The notes under the pieces were generated by a model. The model was not told the origin of the DNA, searched no databases, and was given only the letters and a program-made list of their open reading frames with translations. Position numbers and translations under genes: made by a program. Shown here piece after piece: positions 34,101 through 46,754 of a DNA stretch of 64,000 nt. Every line of letters starts with the position of its first letter. The stretch's first letter is position 1. Origin of the DNA: Chionis minor (Eukaryota > Chordata > Aves > Charadriiformes > Chionididae); contig VZSF01003005.1 of the NCBI GenBank assembly GCA_013398295.1, forward strand, positions 1 to 64,000, given 5' to 3'.

Positions 34101-36470
34101 GTGGTCAGAATTCCCAAGGGAACTGTAATTTTTACAAAACCTCGTCACAAACCTTGCTGCTGCCCGTTGCTCACTGAACTGTATCCATCCGGGATGCAGG
34201 TCTGCTGCCTTTTAATTTGCCAGATTTGCTGGCTGAGGGGCAAATGGATAGAGACTGACTGCAGGGATTTCCGAATTGCCAAACACACAAAGGCAGGAAC
34301 CAGCTCCGGTTACCTCTGAATTAACAATCTCATTTTCAATGTGCTGGGAGCCTGTGTTTCATTAGCGCTAGTGTGATGCACTCTATTTAAAGCTTAATAA
34401 AGGCATTTAATTCCACACTAAGTGGAGTCATGCAGTGGAATATACTGTACCACGTAAAGATAACGAAGGGATGCAAACTGTTAAGTAAGTTTTAGACTGC
34501 AAAAGGATAATTTTATCTTTTTTTTTTCTTCCTCAAAATAGATCTACATAGAATCTTGAGCAAAAAAATAGTGTGCTCTTACATCCTTCAGTAATAGAGA
34601 CTATGCACAGAGATTATGCTTATCTCCCACCAAAAAACTGCTACCTGAATGGTCACTTGGTGTACCTTTTGTTGAAAATAAAATAAGAGAATAATTTGAA
34701 CAACAGAGAGTTTAGTTAAAACATAGGATCATTTAAAACAACAAGCTCTAAGTCAGCATTTGGAGTTTGATCATTGTTTAAAATCACTGTTCAGTGCTGT
34801 CTTTGTATTACACCATGGTCAGCTGCGGGAGAGAATATGCTTTTAACACCTGAATAGTAGAAGATGGACTTGCTGAGACCAAGAGCGTAACAAATAGATA
34901 ATGCAACTGTAAATTCATTTACAAGTAACATGTTTGAATGCAGAAGCAGCTACTGCTATGTAAGCATAATGAACATATAGCTAACGTTGTTTTCAATTTC
35001 TTTTCCTCCAAAGCTTAGTCCTTTTGACTTGTAATATGTATATTTGCTTTTTTAAAATATAATTAGGTTTAACAAAGCATCAGTTGCTTTGTGAGTTGTA
35101 CTTATGATTGTGCTGGGCTGTTAGCTTTAAGCAGTTTGTGTGCTTGTGTTATTTTATTAAAGCAAAAGTCTTCTTGAGACAAATGCGGTAAAGGTAAAGG
35201 AAAAAAAATAATATTTTTTTTGGTAGTGTTAAGCAGATGTGTGGTATACATTTGGAAAATGTCCAGTGTCAGCTGAAAAAAAAAAAAACCAAAACCAAAA
35301 GTGGGGCTAAATTGCTTTCCAGAACTGCTCAAGTTTATGGCAGTGGCTTTTTAGTTCATGGGTTTCAGTCTAAACTCATGCCTAAATCGAAACTCCGATT
35401 TCCCCCAAACAGCCTCTTAACTCTGCATCTCTTCACCGTTGTACAAGACCGATGTGAAATGAGTCTTGTGTTTTCTATGTTCAGCATAGTATGTACTGTA
35501 CTTCGTAACGGGAAGTGGCTACAAGTCCTCAAAGAAAAACGAACATATTTTAAAACAGCAATAATTACCACTGTAAAGCAAATGAGCAGGTGGGGAAGAG
35601 CACAGGGAGATAGTTAATGAAGATGATACCGTTAGGAACACACTGGCGTCAGTGCTGCTATTGCACCTGGGGAGCCATCGGTCTCTGGGACTGGACTTCT
35701 CCTTGGCAGAGAACTTGCCCGTGTAGGATCCCTCTGCCTGAATCGTTCTTTGGCGTTACGAGTCCTTACGCAGCGCAGGTCTTTCACCGTGGTTTTAAGG
35801 GTGAGTTATTGCAAATAACGTTCCTGGTGGGGGAGACAGGCACAAGGAATTGCTGGCAGAGTCCCACAGAGGAAGGTAAACGCTCATTGCCACAGTCTCG
35901 TACCCCAGCGCGCTCTGCCACTGCACCACTGGGGCTCGAGAACAGCAGGAAATAGAGTGAACAAGCAGAAGTTTTGGATGGAGGGAAGGAGCAGTCAGCT
36001 CTGTTGGAAAGCTGTGTGCGTACTGCCAAGGCGTATCCATACAAACCAGTTCCTCTAGCGTGGCAGGAGGTGTTAAGACGCGTGTGAGTTAGCCCTTGGT
36101 GTGCTTTAAGGCGTTTGAGCTCCAGCCTACACAGTGTTATCCCGATGCAGCGTGGTCTCTCCATCTTCCATCGGCAGAGCCCCGAGAGCCGGCCAGCTCT
36201 CGAGGGATAGCAGGTTTTCCTCGGGCAGGGTCGGGTGAGGTGCTCTGGACAAATGACTTGTAGGTACTTAAGTTCTGTTCCTGATGGCCGCTGTAACTGT
36301 GAAAATTAACCAGACCTGCTGTGATAAATTTGGTTATATAAGGTTTATTTGGTTAATTTTTTATAAGTGAAAACTGAAAAGATGAAAGAGAATTGTAATA
36401 TGAAAGCAACTGCTGTAAATAATGTACGAATGAATAAAATCTAAAACTTATGTCAGTTTTTTCCTAAACT
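34101..36470 (+). other. AT-rich tract ending in a strong polyadenylation signal
   Basis: From about 34320 the DNA is AT-rich and resembles a 3' UTR, with no long meaningful ORF. It ends with CTGTAAATAATGTACGAATGAATAAAATC and a T-rich downstream element. It could be the distal part of a very long NAT8L 3' UTR or the 3' end of a separate non-coding transcript. The sequence alone cannot decide. Confidence 0.35.
36433..36438 (+). terminator. Polyadenylation signal AATAAA with downstream T-rich element
   Basis: AATAAA is followed about 20 bases later by ATGTCAGTTTTTTCC, a good GU/U-rich downstream element. A TGTAAATA Pumilio-type motif sits about 20 bases before the signal. This is one of the best-formed + strand cleavage signals between the two genes. 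Confidence 0.5.
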
Positions 36471-39189
36471 GTATTGCTGTCGAGTTACTGACACCGCAGT
36501 GCAGACAGTGCCTCCATCTTTTCCAGCTCCAAATCCAGCACGGGCAAGCACTACTCATTCCTGTTTTCGTTGATAAATGGGGATATCTTTATGTGTGTGT
36601 CACACATGTCCTCGGATTATATTTCCATGCTGCTCCAGCTCACTGCCTAATGCAAACACATTCGGAAGTGCTGATGTTTTTGTAGCTGTGTATGGTAAAG
36701 GCGGAGCCAGACCTGGTTGTTGCATTGCTGGCACTGCCCTGCGATGAAACCTTGCCCAGCCCTGGCCACCGGGCACGGGGCTGCCTGAGGCCATGTGCCT
36801 CCCTTTCCCTGTTGAGGGTTGAGCACCGGTACCCTAAATCCCACCTGAGATCAGACATAGCCCCGAGAAATGTCCCATTGGAGCAGAGGACAAAACAAAA
36901 CCAAGGACCTGAAACAAAAGAGTGAGGGTTACTGGTGAGGGTGCTTTCATGGTGGAGATGCAGCTGTGGGGGTTCCCCAAGGCACGCAAGCCCCTTTCTC
37001 TTCCCTACACATCTGCATTTCCCTAGGTAAAAACCAGTAGAAACAGGCTGTTCCCCACTGTTTGGGTGTTAGACCCCCACGAGGCTGTTTCTGACCAACT
37101 CTTGAGCATCTCTGTGAGGAAGGGAAGCGCTGGCCTCCAACGTGGGGAGGGGAAATGAGGCTCCAGCCTTCAGACCAGTGAGATACAGTTGGAATAAACT
37201 GATTGCTGCTGAAACGGCCTCTGGGGATGTTTATGCCTGAAAAGCAGTTTTTGATAGCAGTTATAAAGGCTGCCAGGAGAGCCCTGCCAGCCCACGGCTC
37301 ATGGGCACCCAGGCAAGACACACATACACCCCCCCCAGCAGGGCCCCAGTGGGGCAAGGGTGGTAGCAAGTGCAAGGTGCCCAGCAATGGCACTGGGTGG
37401 TAGCACCTTCCCAGTGGTGGGGGCTGAGGCTTTGGGATGTGCAGGGTTATCTGGCTGAGCAGTCAGGCAGTGATGTGGAGCGTAAGGTTAATGCCTTTGC
37501 CACATGGATCCGGCCCCTGTCACTTGTCTGCTTTATCCAGATGTGCAGACACCCGATAGCAGTATCTCAGTCAGAGGAGGAGTATGTAATACACCGCTGG
37601 GACTGATAGTGATGTGTTGTGGGATCTGGGGCCTTCTGGAGGGGAAACAGCTGGAAGTTCATGCATGTGCACAAGCTTTACTTTTTTGTGCCAAAGCTGC
37701 CAAAAAGAAATCACCAAAAACCCCACCACAAAATGGCTTTAGGGAAGTAACAGGAAAGTGGCAACAAAAGCGGTGTTAGCTTTAGAGGCTGTACAGTGGG
37801 TGTGCTGTGTGCCTTAAAGCACCTCAATTAACTGCTAATTGGGCTTTAAGTATCCAGTAACAGGCCACGCATCCCTGTCCTAGTCTTTTCTTCCCCTTCA
37901 GGGTGGCTTGCTTCAGATAAAAAATTAAAATTCATGGGGACAAGGACTTTGCCTCCATGCCCTGCATTCCCCGGTGCGTGGCTCATGCTCCAGATAAGAC
38001 AGGATCCCACGATCCCATCCCGTGTTGCAGGCTCCCCAGCACACCCATCACCTACATACAATTTAGTGCCTCCTAAAAAAGCCAAAGCAAATCAGCAACA
38101 CAAACTCACCCCAGGCTCCCCCCTCTGCTGTAACTGTGGCATCCCCTCAGTGGCTTGGTGCTTCCCCAAAAATAGGAGGGAGGCTGAGGCAGGAGCTGGG
38201 CAGGGAGGCGTCCGGGTCTAACAGTTCAGCAGATCCAGCCCACAAAACTGCTTTTAATGTGGCCAAACAGCCACCAAAATATTCCATCTATCAGCCTTCC
38301 ATCCATTCACCCTTCCTGGCCCACCTTTTGCCAAGAGACAGAGCTGTTAAGTCCCCACCCAAAGGTTCCCAACCACGCTCCACCACAAGCCCACTGCTCA
38401 CCCCGGCAGCTCCTTACTGCTGGCTGTGTTTTTCCTGTCAGATAGACTGAGCAAATGGTGCTGCAGCAAGCTCTGGGGGGCTCTGATGTCTCTGTGTCCC
38501 CACAGCTGCAAGGGTTGGCGTCATTTCATATCTAGGCTTCACCGGGAGTCATAACCTGGACCTCCTTATGCTTATCTCAGCAGCAAGGGCTGAGCAGCAG
38601 CAAGGAAGATTATGTGACCCTATGCCTTATGGTTGTGTTTCTTTCAGTGCAGGCTTAGGTGTATTGAGTACATCAAGTAGGGTACGTTTGGGATATAAGC
38701 ACTTGTAGCAGTGAATGTGGTGAGTGTGCTCACCACAGCGGGATGCGTAGCCTGGTCACATGGCAGGACATCCAGCCTTGCAGCTCCAGGCTGTGTTTCT
38801 ACTCCACCAGCAGGTCCCCTTTACAATCCATCCCACCACCACTTGCCAAATCCCACAGAAAGCTCTCACGTGTCTACATGGCTTCAGCCGAAGGAGGCAA
38901 TGTTAAATCTAGCAATAGTCAGAGTCTGCTTGGAGTGCTCCTGCAGGCACTCCTTTTTTTGGAGTCTTTCACTAATGTAGGTGCTACATTTCTCTTTCTA
39001 CTCCCTTAAGCATCTCACTGGTTCACACCACACACACATCCACCTCTGTTATACAAATGTAAGTACAACAATTATCAGTTCTTCCATTTTAATAAATAGG
39101 AAAAACTCATGTATTCCAGTGAGGGTGAAGATGTCCCGTGCAAAGATTATTTTTTATTGCAGTTATTTACAACACTGCCAGCCAAAGGC
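36471..39189. other. Intergenic sequence, nothing recognised
   Basis: Mixed-composition DNA before the large CR1 copy. I found no exon, RNA gene or clear repeat. Short open frames on both strands overlap each other and are compositional. Confidence 0.6.
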
Positions 39190-39384
39190 TCATTGAAAGG
39201 GCTTTACACTAGATTTGAAGGGGAAGGGGATGAAACCAGGCTCTTTACAGAGCCTGGGGATGGCACGCCAGTGTCAGTGGGACAGGATGCTAGTGAGGTC
39301 CCTTGGTCTGCTGACTCAGTAAAGGTAGGGGATAGAGATTCATGCAACAGCAGAGACATGAGGGTCGATGATGGGTTAGGAATT

Positions 39385-40121
39385 TCGGCCATGCCTGGGA
39401 ATGGTGAGGTAGAAAGTAGGGCTTCTCCCAGCAAAAAGGTGGCAGGACCAAAGACCCAACTGAAACGGTTCTACACTAACACCTGCAGCATGGGCAACAA
39501 ACTAGAAGACCTGGAAGCCATCATCCAGCAAGAAAACTATGATGTAGTTGCCGTCACGGAAACACGGCGGGATGACTCGCATGACTGGAGTGCTGCAATG
39601 GGTGGCTATAAACTGTTCCGAAGGTATAGGCAGGGAAGGAGAGGTGGTGGGGTGGCCCTGTACGTTAGGGAGCGTTATGAATGTCTAGAACTAAATGATG
39701 GTGACAGTAGGGTTGAGTGTTATGGGTAAGAACTGCGTGGGCCAACAAGGCAGACATCATGGTGGGAGTCTGTTACAGACCGCCCAACCAGGATGAAGTG
39801 GCTGATGAAATATTCTACAAGCAGCTGAGAGAAGTCTCAAGATCTCAAGCCCTTGTCCTTGTGGGGGACTTCAATCTACCAGATGTCTGCTGGGAATGCA
39901 GTACAGCAGAGAGTGAACCGCCTAGGAGGTTCCTGGAGTGTGTTGAGGATAACTTCCTGGCACAGCTGGTGAGGGAGCCGACTAGGGAAGGTGCCCTGCT
40001 GGACCTGTTGTTTGTGAACAGAGGGATTGTTACAGTTGGAGGCCGTCTTGGGCATAGCGATCATAAAATGACAGAGTTTTCAATTCTTGAAGAAACAAGG
40101 AAGGGAGTTCAGCAGGACTGA
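39385..40121 (+). pseudogene. CR1 ORF2 endonuclease domain relic, frameshifted
   Basis: An APE-type endonuclease is encoded in two frames: one ends at a TAA at 39727-39729, and the next is open from 39717 to a TGA ending at 40121. The signature blocks GDFNLPDVCW and SDHKM, near the catalytic Asp/Asn and the final Asp-His of the fold, are still legible. The two frames overlap around 39717-39729, so a small indel there broke the protein. The relic is part of the CR1 copy and has no host role that I can see. Confidence 0.85.
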
Positions 40122-40284
40122 CACCTTGGACTGCCGGAGGGAAGACTTCGAGCTTTTCAGGAGCCTGTTGGACAGAGTCCTGTGGGAGGCAGTGCTGAAG
40201 GGCAAAGGAGTCCAGGAAGGCTGGATGTTTGTCAAGAAGGAAGTCTGAAAGGAGCAGGAGCAGGCCGTCCCTACATGCCGACAA

Positions 40285-41603
40285 ATGAGCCATCGTGGAA
40301 AAAGACTGGCCTGGCTGAACAGAGAGCTATGGTTGCAACTCAGGGGAAAAAGAAGAGTTTATGGCCTTTGGAAGAGGGGGCAGGCCACTCATGAGGACTA
40401 CAAAGATATTGTGAGACTTTGTAGGGAGAAAATTAGAAGGGCCAAAGCCCAACTAGAACTTAACCTGGCTTCTGCTGTTAAGGACAATAAAAAAGCTTCT
40501 ATAAGTACATTAGCAATAAAAGGAGGACTGAAGAGAATCTCCATCATTTAGGAGATTGGGTAGAAACAAAGGATAAGGAAAAGGCTGAGGTACTTAATGC
40601 CTTCTTTGCCTCAGTCTGTAACAGTAAGACCAGTTGTTCCCTGAGTACCCAGCCCCCTGAACTGCAACACGGGGCAGAGAACAGCATGAAGCCCCCATAA
40701 TCCAAGGGGAAATGGTGAGGGACCTGCTACAACACTTAGGCTTGCATAAGCTTATAGGGCCAGATGGGATCCACCCGAGGGTACTGGGGGCCCTGACTGA
40801 AGTGCTCACCAAGCTCTGTGTCGACCTATTTGAGGGTAGGACGAACCTGCAGAGGGGTCTGGCCAGGCTGGATCGATGGGCCAAGGCCAATGGTATGAGG
40901 TTTAACAAGGCTCAACAAGGCCAAGTGCTGGGAACTGCACTTGGGTAACAACGGCCCCAGGCAGCACTACAGGCTTAGAGAAGAGTGGCTGGAAAGCTGC
41001 CTGGCAGAAAAGGCCTTGGGGGTGTTGGTCGACAACCAGCTGAATATGAGCCAGCAGTGTGCCCAGGTGGCCAAGGCAGCCAACAGCATCCTGGCCTGTA
41101 TCAGAAATAGTGTGGCCAGCAGGACTAGGGAAGTGATTGTCCCCCTGTACTTGGCACTGGTGAAGCCCCATCTTGAATACTGTGTTCAGTTTTGGGCCCC
41201 TCTCAGCAACAAAGACATTGAGGTGCTGGAGTGAGTCCAGAGAAGGGCAACGAAGTTGGTGAAGGGCCTAGAGCACAAGTCTTATGAGAAGCGGCTGAGG
41301 GAACTGGGGTTGTTTAACCTGGAGAAAAGAAGGTGCAGGGAAGACCTTACCACTCTCTACAACTGCCTGAAAGGAGGCTGTAGCAAGGTTGGTGTCGATC
41401 TCTTCTCCCAACTAACGAGCGATAGGACAAGAGGAAGCAGCCTCAAGTTGCACCAGGGGAGGTTTAGATTGGATATTAGGAAAAATTTCCTCACAGAAAG
41501 GGTCATCAAACATTGTAACGGGCTGCCCAGGGAAGTGGTTGAATCGCCATCCCTGGAAGTATTTGAGAGATGCATAGATGTGGTGCTGAGGGACATGGTT
41601 TAG
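40285..41603 (+). pseudogene. CR1 ORF2 reverse-transcriptase relic with internal deletion
   Basis: The linker and first RT block (LHKLIGPDGIHPRVLGALTEVL) run directly into a C-terminal RT block (CVDLFEGRTNLQRGLARLDRWAK) near 40811. The palm motifs between them, including the FADD catalytic box known from this family, are missing. Further frame changes occur near 40550 and 40945, and there is an in-frame stop at 41232-41234 before the last 115 codons. The natural ORF2 end is retained. The protein cannot be active. Confidence 0.85.
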
Positions 41604-43376
41604 TGGTGGTTTTGGCAGTGCTAGGCTTATGGTTGGACTCAATGATCTTAAAGGTCTCTTCCAACCTCGGTGACTCTATGAAAGAAGCAAAGCAAACCAA
41701 CTTCTTTTTTCCTGCCCCATCATCTCAAGGTACGGTCACACTCCTCTGGGAAGCAGAGACCTTGAAGAAAGCTTCCTTTTGAAATGGACTCCTCTTCAAG
41801 CAGACTAAGGCATTGCAGGATGTTTGCTGTGCTCCCTGAAGTCCTCACAGCCCACAGTTTGGCATAGTGCTTTATGTTATTGCCAGAATGCATTCAGGTC
41901 CTGGCAGTTCTTGTCACCACAGTTTTCCAGGTTAATCTTCCTATGAGGTGAAATCTGTAGAGCTATTAGCTCTGTCAGCAGCAATTACATATGAAATGTT
42001 GGAATATCAACTATTGGTATGGGAGAAAGATGGACTGTGTTATGGTCATCTGTGCTAATACAATTTCTTATAAAATTTGTCATATTTGTTAATAAATTAA
42101 CCTGTTGATGTCTTTGGGGTACATTTTCATTCTTTTCTGTGCTTGACTGCATTTGCAAAGTCAATACAGTAAATTCAATACCTGAGGTCAGTTATAACAG
42201 AAGAGGAATGAGCATTGTAGAGATGAGTCTTCTCATACGAATGCCAAAAGCAGGGTCAGATGAATCATGCTCTAGAATTGCTCATTTTTCTCCATTAATG
42301 ACCAGTCCAAGGTGAGTCTAGACTAGCCCAGCAGTAGATGTCTATCCTAGAAATACCTAAGGTGAGATAAATCCTAACATTATGTCTTGGTAGAAAAGCT
42401 TAATTGTACCTGAGAACTCAGGGAAGCTGAAGGACAAGCAGTATCATTTTTTTCAGCAAATACTCATTGGGTCTTTAAAGGTAACTAACTGATCGTATTC
42501 AGTCACCAAAGCTTAAAGCCTTAACAGTGAACTATGTTCCTGGTTGTTAAAGAGTCAAAGGTTTGATGCGTGGTAAAGACAAATTACTTGGAAAAACTCA
42601 GTTGGTCATTAGTCTAGTCCAGCTCCTACTGAATGATCTTTGACTCCTTTTTATTTGCTGTATGTTATTACTCATATTTTATCTTGCAGCAATCCTGAAT
42701 AACAGCCATTAAAAAATCATTATTCTTTCAATCCAGCTGTTCAGGGACAACTTTGGCTGGTGGGCTTATTTGTAAAAGCTCCTACAGAAGTTCCTACAGC
42801 CTTCTAAGATGAAGAGACCTTTTCTCTCAAGTACAAGAGAGAATGGTCTGTATGATGAGATGGGCTTAAGAGATTAATTTTCTGTGCTCTCTTCTTCGTG
42901 GAAAGGTAAAGAAAACAAATGAAAAAGTAGATACTTTACTCTTACAGGTTGTGACCTATTTTGGAACATTTAAAGGAATAGAATAAAAAGCTGGAAGCCA
43001 GTGGACCGTTAAAAAAACATTAAGCAATTGTGCACCAGGAAGACATTTTGGCAGAGCATGAGCGGAAGAGGAAGAAGAACCAGGACCCTCCAAGCGGGTC
43101 CCAGGGAAGGCTATTCTCACTAACAGCATCGAAGAGTGTTTGAGGGAGGGATGAGAAAATGGTTACCAATACTTGTTCTTGGCCTTTGCCTAGTGTGTAA
43201 AATGGAGAATTGTCCACTCCAGTGTCCCATCAGTGACAAGCTTCTCCTTCCTCTCTTAAGGGCTGGGAGGTCTCAAGAGTTATGACAGTCATTAGAAAGG
43301 GAAGCTCAAGCCTTCAAATCCAAGAAGATCCCACCAGAAAATGAATTTAGGATTGGATGTTCTCCTCAGATATGGA

Positions 43377-43395
43377 TTTTTTTTTTTTTTTTTTN
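43377..43395 (+). repeat. Poly-T tract ending in an unresolved base
   Basis: Eighteen T residues followed by a single N at 43395. As with the N at 4046, this reflects an uncertain homopolymer length in the assembly. Confidence 0.85.
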
Positions 43396-44009
43396 ACAGA
43401 GGAGCTGAGCAATCCAAGAGGTGCTTGCATGGTAGTTGGTCCTGTTTGGACTGCTTTTGTCTGACAAAAGTCCCTTGCCTTGAAAAATGACCTTATGCTC
43501 ATGTAAAAACTGCACAAGTAACTAAATTTTTGCTCCAGCTCAGAAAGTAGGCGAGAGGACCCAAAACCAGGAGACTTTGTGCCAATCCTCTTAAAGCTGA
43601 ATGCATAGCGTATGCTGGGGGGGCAGGGTTACGTCTGCCACTGTGGGTGCCCTAAGGCAAAAGTTCTCCAGCTAACACTGTAGGTAAATCTGATTATGAA
43701 TTTACACGGAGACAAACGCATGACATAGAAGCAGTTCTTCCTTTCATTTTAGTGCAGTGTATCCAGCAAAACATCACCTAAAATAACTTTGAGGTTAACC
43801 ACAGGGGAAAAAAACCTACACACTATATTTTATGCGATACTGCCTCACATTGCAAAATTAGCTTTCTGTTCAAAATATTTTTTAATGCAAGAATGAGGCC
43901 TAAACCAGGCTTTTCATTAGTATTAATGTGTGTATGTATGTCAGTTCATGTAACTACTCATAAAAATATGTGTATTTCTATAACAAAGCTACCATTTTTT
44001 CTCTGATTA

Positions 44010-44054
44010 ATGTACATTCTCTTATGTACATTCTCTATGAATATACATTCTCTT
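44010..44054 (+). repeat. 14-bp degenerate tandem repeat, three copies
   Basis: ATGTACATTCTCTT at 44010 is followed directly by ATGTACATTCTCTA at 44024. After three extra bases, ATATACATTCTCTT follows at 44041. A partial fourth copy may continue as ATAAATGTATATT. Confidence 0.8.
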
Positions 44055-46754
44055 ATAAATGTATATTATGCATACACCTCTCCCAATGAGTCCAGTGTAA
44101 GAAAGAACCCAACAGGAGATGCTCCTTTTGCATTGTGAAGTGTGGTGAATGGGGTTCAAATAACGGGAAGATTATACTGACCTGCCACTACCTCCATTCC
44201 CATTAAATTTTGTAGGTGTTATACATAGAAGAAGAAAATTAGCTCTGTTCATCAGATTCTATTTCAGATAATGTTAAGTGGGACGTCAGTGTCCTGGGAA
44301 GGATGGAGAGCTTAAAAAAGGGTGAGCAAATGAAAAAATGAAAAGCCTTGCCAAAAAAACCCAAAACAAAACACCACACCAAGAAAGGGGGCGGGGGAGC
44401 GGGGAAAGGAGAGAGAGAGAGATCACACTGAAAAGTAATTTCTACAAATGCAATAGTGTGAAAACTTTCCAGTAGCTGTTGTGCTACTTTGGTTCCAAGG
44501 TAGCAAAAACTTGCACAGCTGGCACTTGGGCACATTAAACTGCAGAAAACATGTCCTTGATATGCTATTAAATTTTCACAAGGCTGAGGTGTTTCTCACT
44601 GATGCTGGATCTTAACCTTTTTATCACTGCAATATTAGTCTACTAAATGTTAGATCACACCTATGATTATCACACACAAACTCCTTCAGTCCGGCCATTG
44701 GGAGGAGCACTGCAATTCCCCTTTGTGCTTCAGGTCAATGCAGTGTTTAAAATCGGTATTTGAGATTTTGGGCATCCTGGCAAGATTCCCTCACTATGAC
44801 TTTGCAGAAATACTGCATTTAGTGAAGGTAGATGCTGGTTTTTTGCTGGCATTCTAACAGAAACACAATGGATTTTGATATGAATAGTAATGCTCTCTAG
44901 AAATACAAAGGACATGATTCATCTGCTGAAACATAAGGATCTAGTATCATTTGAGACACCCTATGTTTAGACTTGAAGTGAGCCCAACCAGACTGTGTGT
45001 GTTGCTTTGGGAGAGCTAATAGGCTGGAGAGGCAAGCAATATTGTTGTCTTCTCCTTTACTCTCATGCTGAGTCATTTAAGTTTATTGTATGTTATGTTT
45101 GCATAGCAAATGTAACAAGTCACACAGATCGCTTGAGCACTTGCAAGTTATGCAGTCTGAAAAATAAATATCCTTTCCCCCTAAAGGATTGTTTGTCTTC
45201 CTAGACTCTGAATATGTCTGAAAAGCACAACTCAATCACATGATTATCTACTATTTCTACAGTAGCCTTTTAATTAATATCAGTGTCATGACACCTCTGA
45301 TCCTAGGAATGTGCCCTGCCTATGCATAATTCAAAATAAAGATATATTTCAATAGGACAAGTAAGAGATAAATGAGCAGGGTACGTAATAAAACAGTTCC
45401 TTTGTCATTCACTTCAGCAAAAATAATCAAAACACTTCAATATGCTAATAAACTGCAAAATTATTCATTGAGATGGTTTGTTCCTTCATCATGTCATAGT
45501 GTCGAAGGATTTGTCACCAGAGTTTCTGCACAGATTTTCAGTATTTTTTGCATATGTAAAGAAGTCTTAAGGGAAAACAGCACAGAAGCTCAGGCCCTAC
45601 AAAAGGCCATGTCAGATGTATAAGAGCTGTGAATTTAATATACTTCGAGCATGCTAATGTAGAATAATATATCTAACTCTGTCTTATTTTCCTTCCTGTG
45701 CTTGAAAACTCATTCTTAGAAAACTATTTTTAAAAGTTGTATGATTAAACTGAAGAAATATTTTTTCATTGCTGTGCAATAGCCTAATGCTCCTTGTATG
45801 TAAACTAAACCACTACACATTTAATTGCAAGCTATAGAGCAGATTCTCCAAGTGTTTGGGTGACTGGCCAGAGGCCACAGAGCAATTGCTTGCAGTGTTG
45901 TATATTATTGTGTAAAGTCTGCATTAGGGTAAGAATTAGGTCAAGGTAAGGAACAATGTTCAACTTTGTTTCTTTGTTCCTCTGCCACTAAATTAGAGAA
46001 TGTTACACACATCTGTTTACATTCACTTTACCACTAATAAGTTTAATAAAGGTTGCGTGATTTGTGTGTCATGGAGCTGATGAAAACAAGTTCAAGCCAC
46101 TTTCACTCTAGCGCATCTAGCTCTGAAGAAGATGCTCTAAACCAGAGTGGTCACGGCTGCGGTGCACTCTTCAGAGTGCCCTTCCCCGACACATGGTGAG
46201 GTTAATTCTGCCAGTTGCATGCATTTTAAGAGATGGGCCAGAGTATCTTTGCCTCTATTCCTTCCTTTCCTTCAGAAATACCCATGGAGTGATGCTTTAA
46301 AGGGATTCCTCTGGGTCTAGGAATCCAAAAGAGGTGTTACAGCAGGAGGTAACATGGCACACAGCTTCCTACAGGACCTTCACTGGAGTACTTACCTTCA
46401 CGTATGGCTTTTGCAGCCCACACTGTGCTCCCTGCTGTTGCAACACCACTGAGCTACCGAAACTGTACTAAGAACTATTTCTTGTTGTGAGCATGGAGGC
46501 ACTTGTTGAAGTTCAATATAGTAACATTTTGGTTAGTTTATTGGGACATGAAGTTCTTGGAAGTGAGATACCTATCAGTGTTAGTTTCCTGGTAAAATGT
46601 TTTAATTAAAGCAAGCTATTTAGTTCCTACTTAATTATTATCTCTGAGAGTGCTACCAGGGTTAGACATTTAACTTGTAAATGCCAAGCATTTTACCTAT
46701 CCTGCTCAGTCTAATAAAAACTATTTATGACTTCCACCTAAAAGCCATCCAATT

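Larger units (their letters stand above)
39190..41682 (+). mobile_element. CR1 non-LTR retrotransposon, 2.5 kb, broken ORF2
   Basis: A 5'-truncated CR1 copy with recognisable ORF2 and 3' end. In order it holds the endonuclease start (CSMGNKLEDLEAIIQQENYD, TETRRDDSHDWSAAMGGY), the endonuclease middle and end (MVGVCYRPPNQDE, VLVGDFNLPDVCW, LLDLLFVN, GHSDHKM), the linker (LAWLNRELWLQLR), the start of reverse transcriptase (LIGPDGIHPRVL), the RT C-terminal part ([30 protein letters not shown]) and the ORF2 tail ending in DMV at 41601-41603. The 3' UTR then runs to CTCTATGA. Frameshifts or stops near 39720, 40120, 40550 and 40945, and loss of the RT catalytic centre, make it non-functional. The exact 5' edge is uncertain by about 100 bases. 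Confidence 0.95.
41683..46754. other. AT-rich intergenic sequence, no gene recognised
   Basis: AT-rich DNA with only short open frames. It contains an 18-base T tract ending in an N at 43395, a GA-rich purine patch near 44409, and a 14-bp tandem repeat at 44010-44054. I see no splice-bounded exon and no RNA gene. Confidence 0.6.

Noticed and set aside
44401..44422. GA-rich purine tract as a microsatellite locus of interest
   Set aside because: Only about six GA units, ordinary simple sequence.
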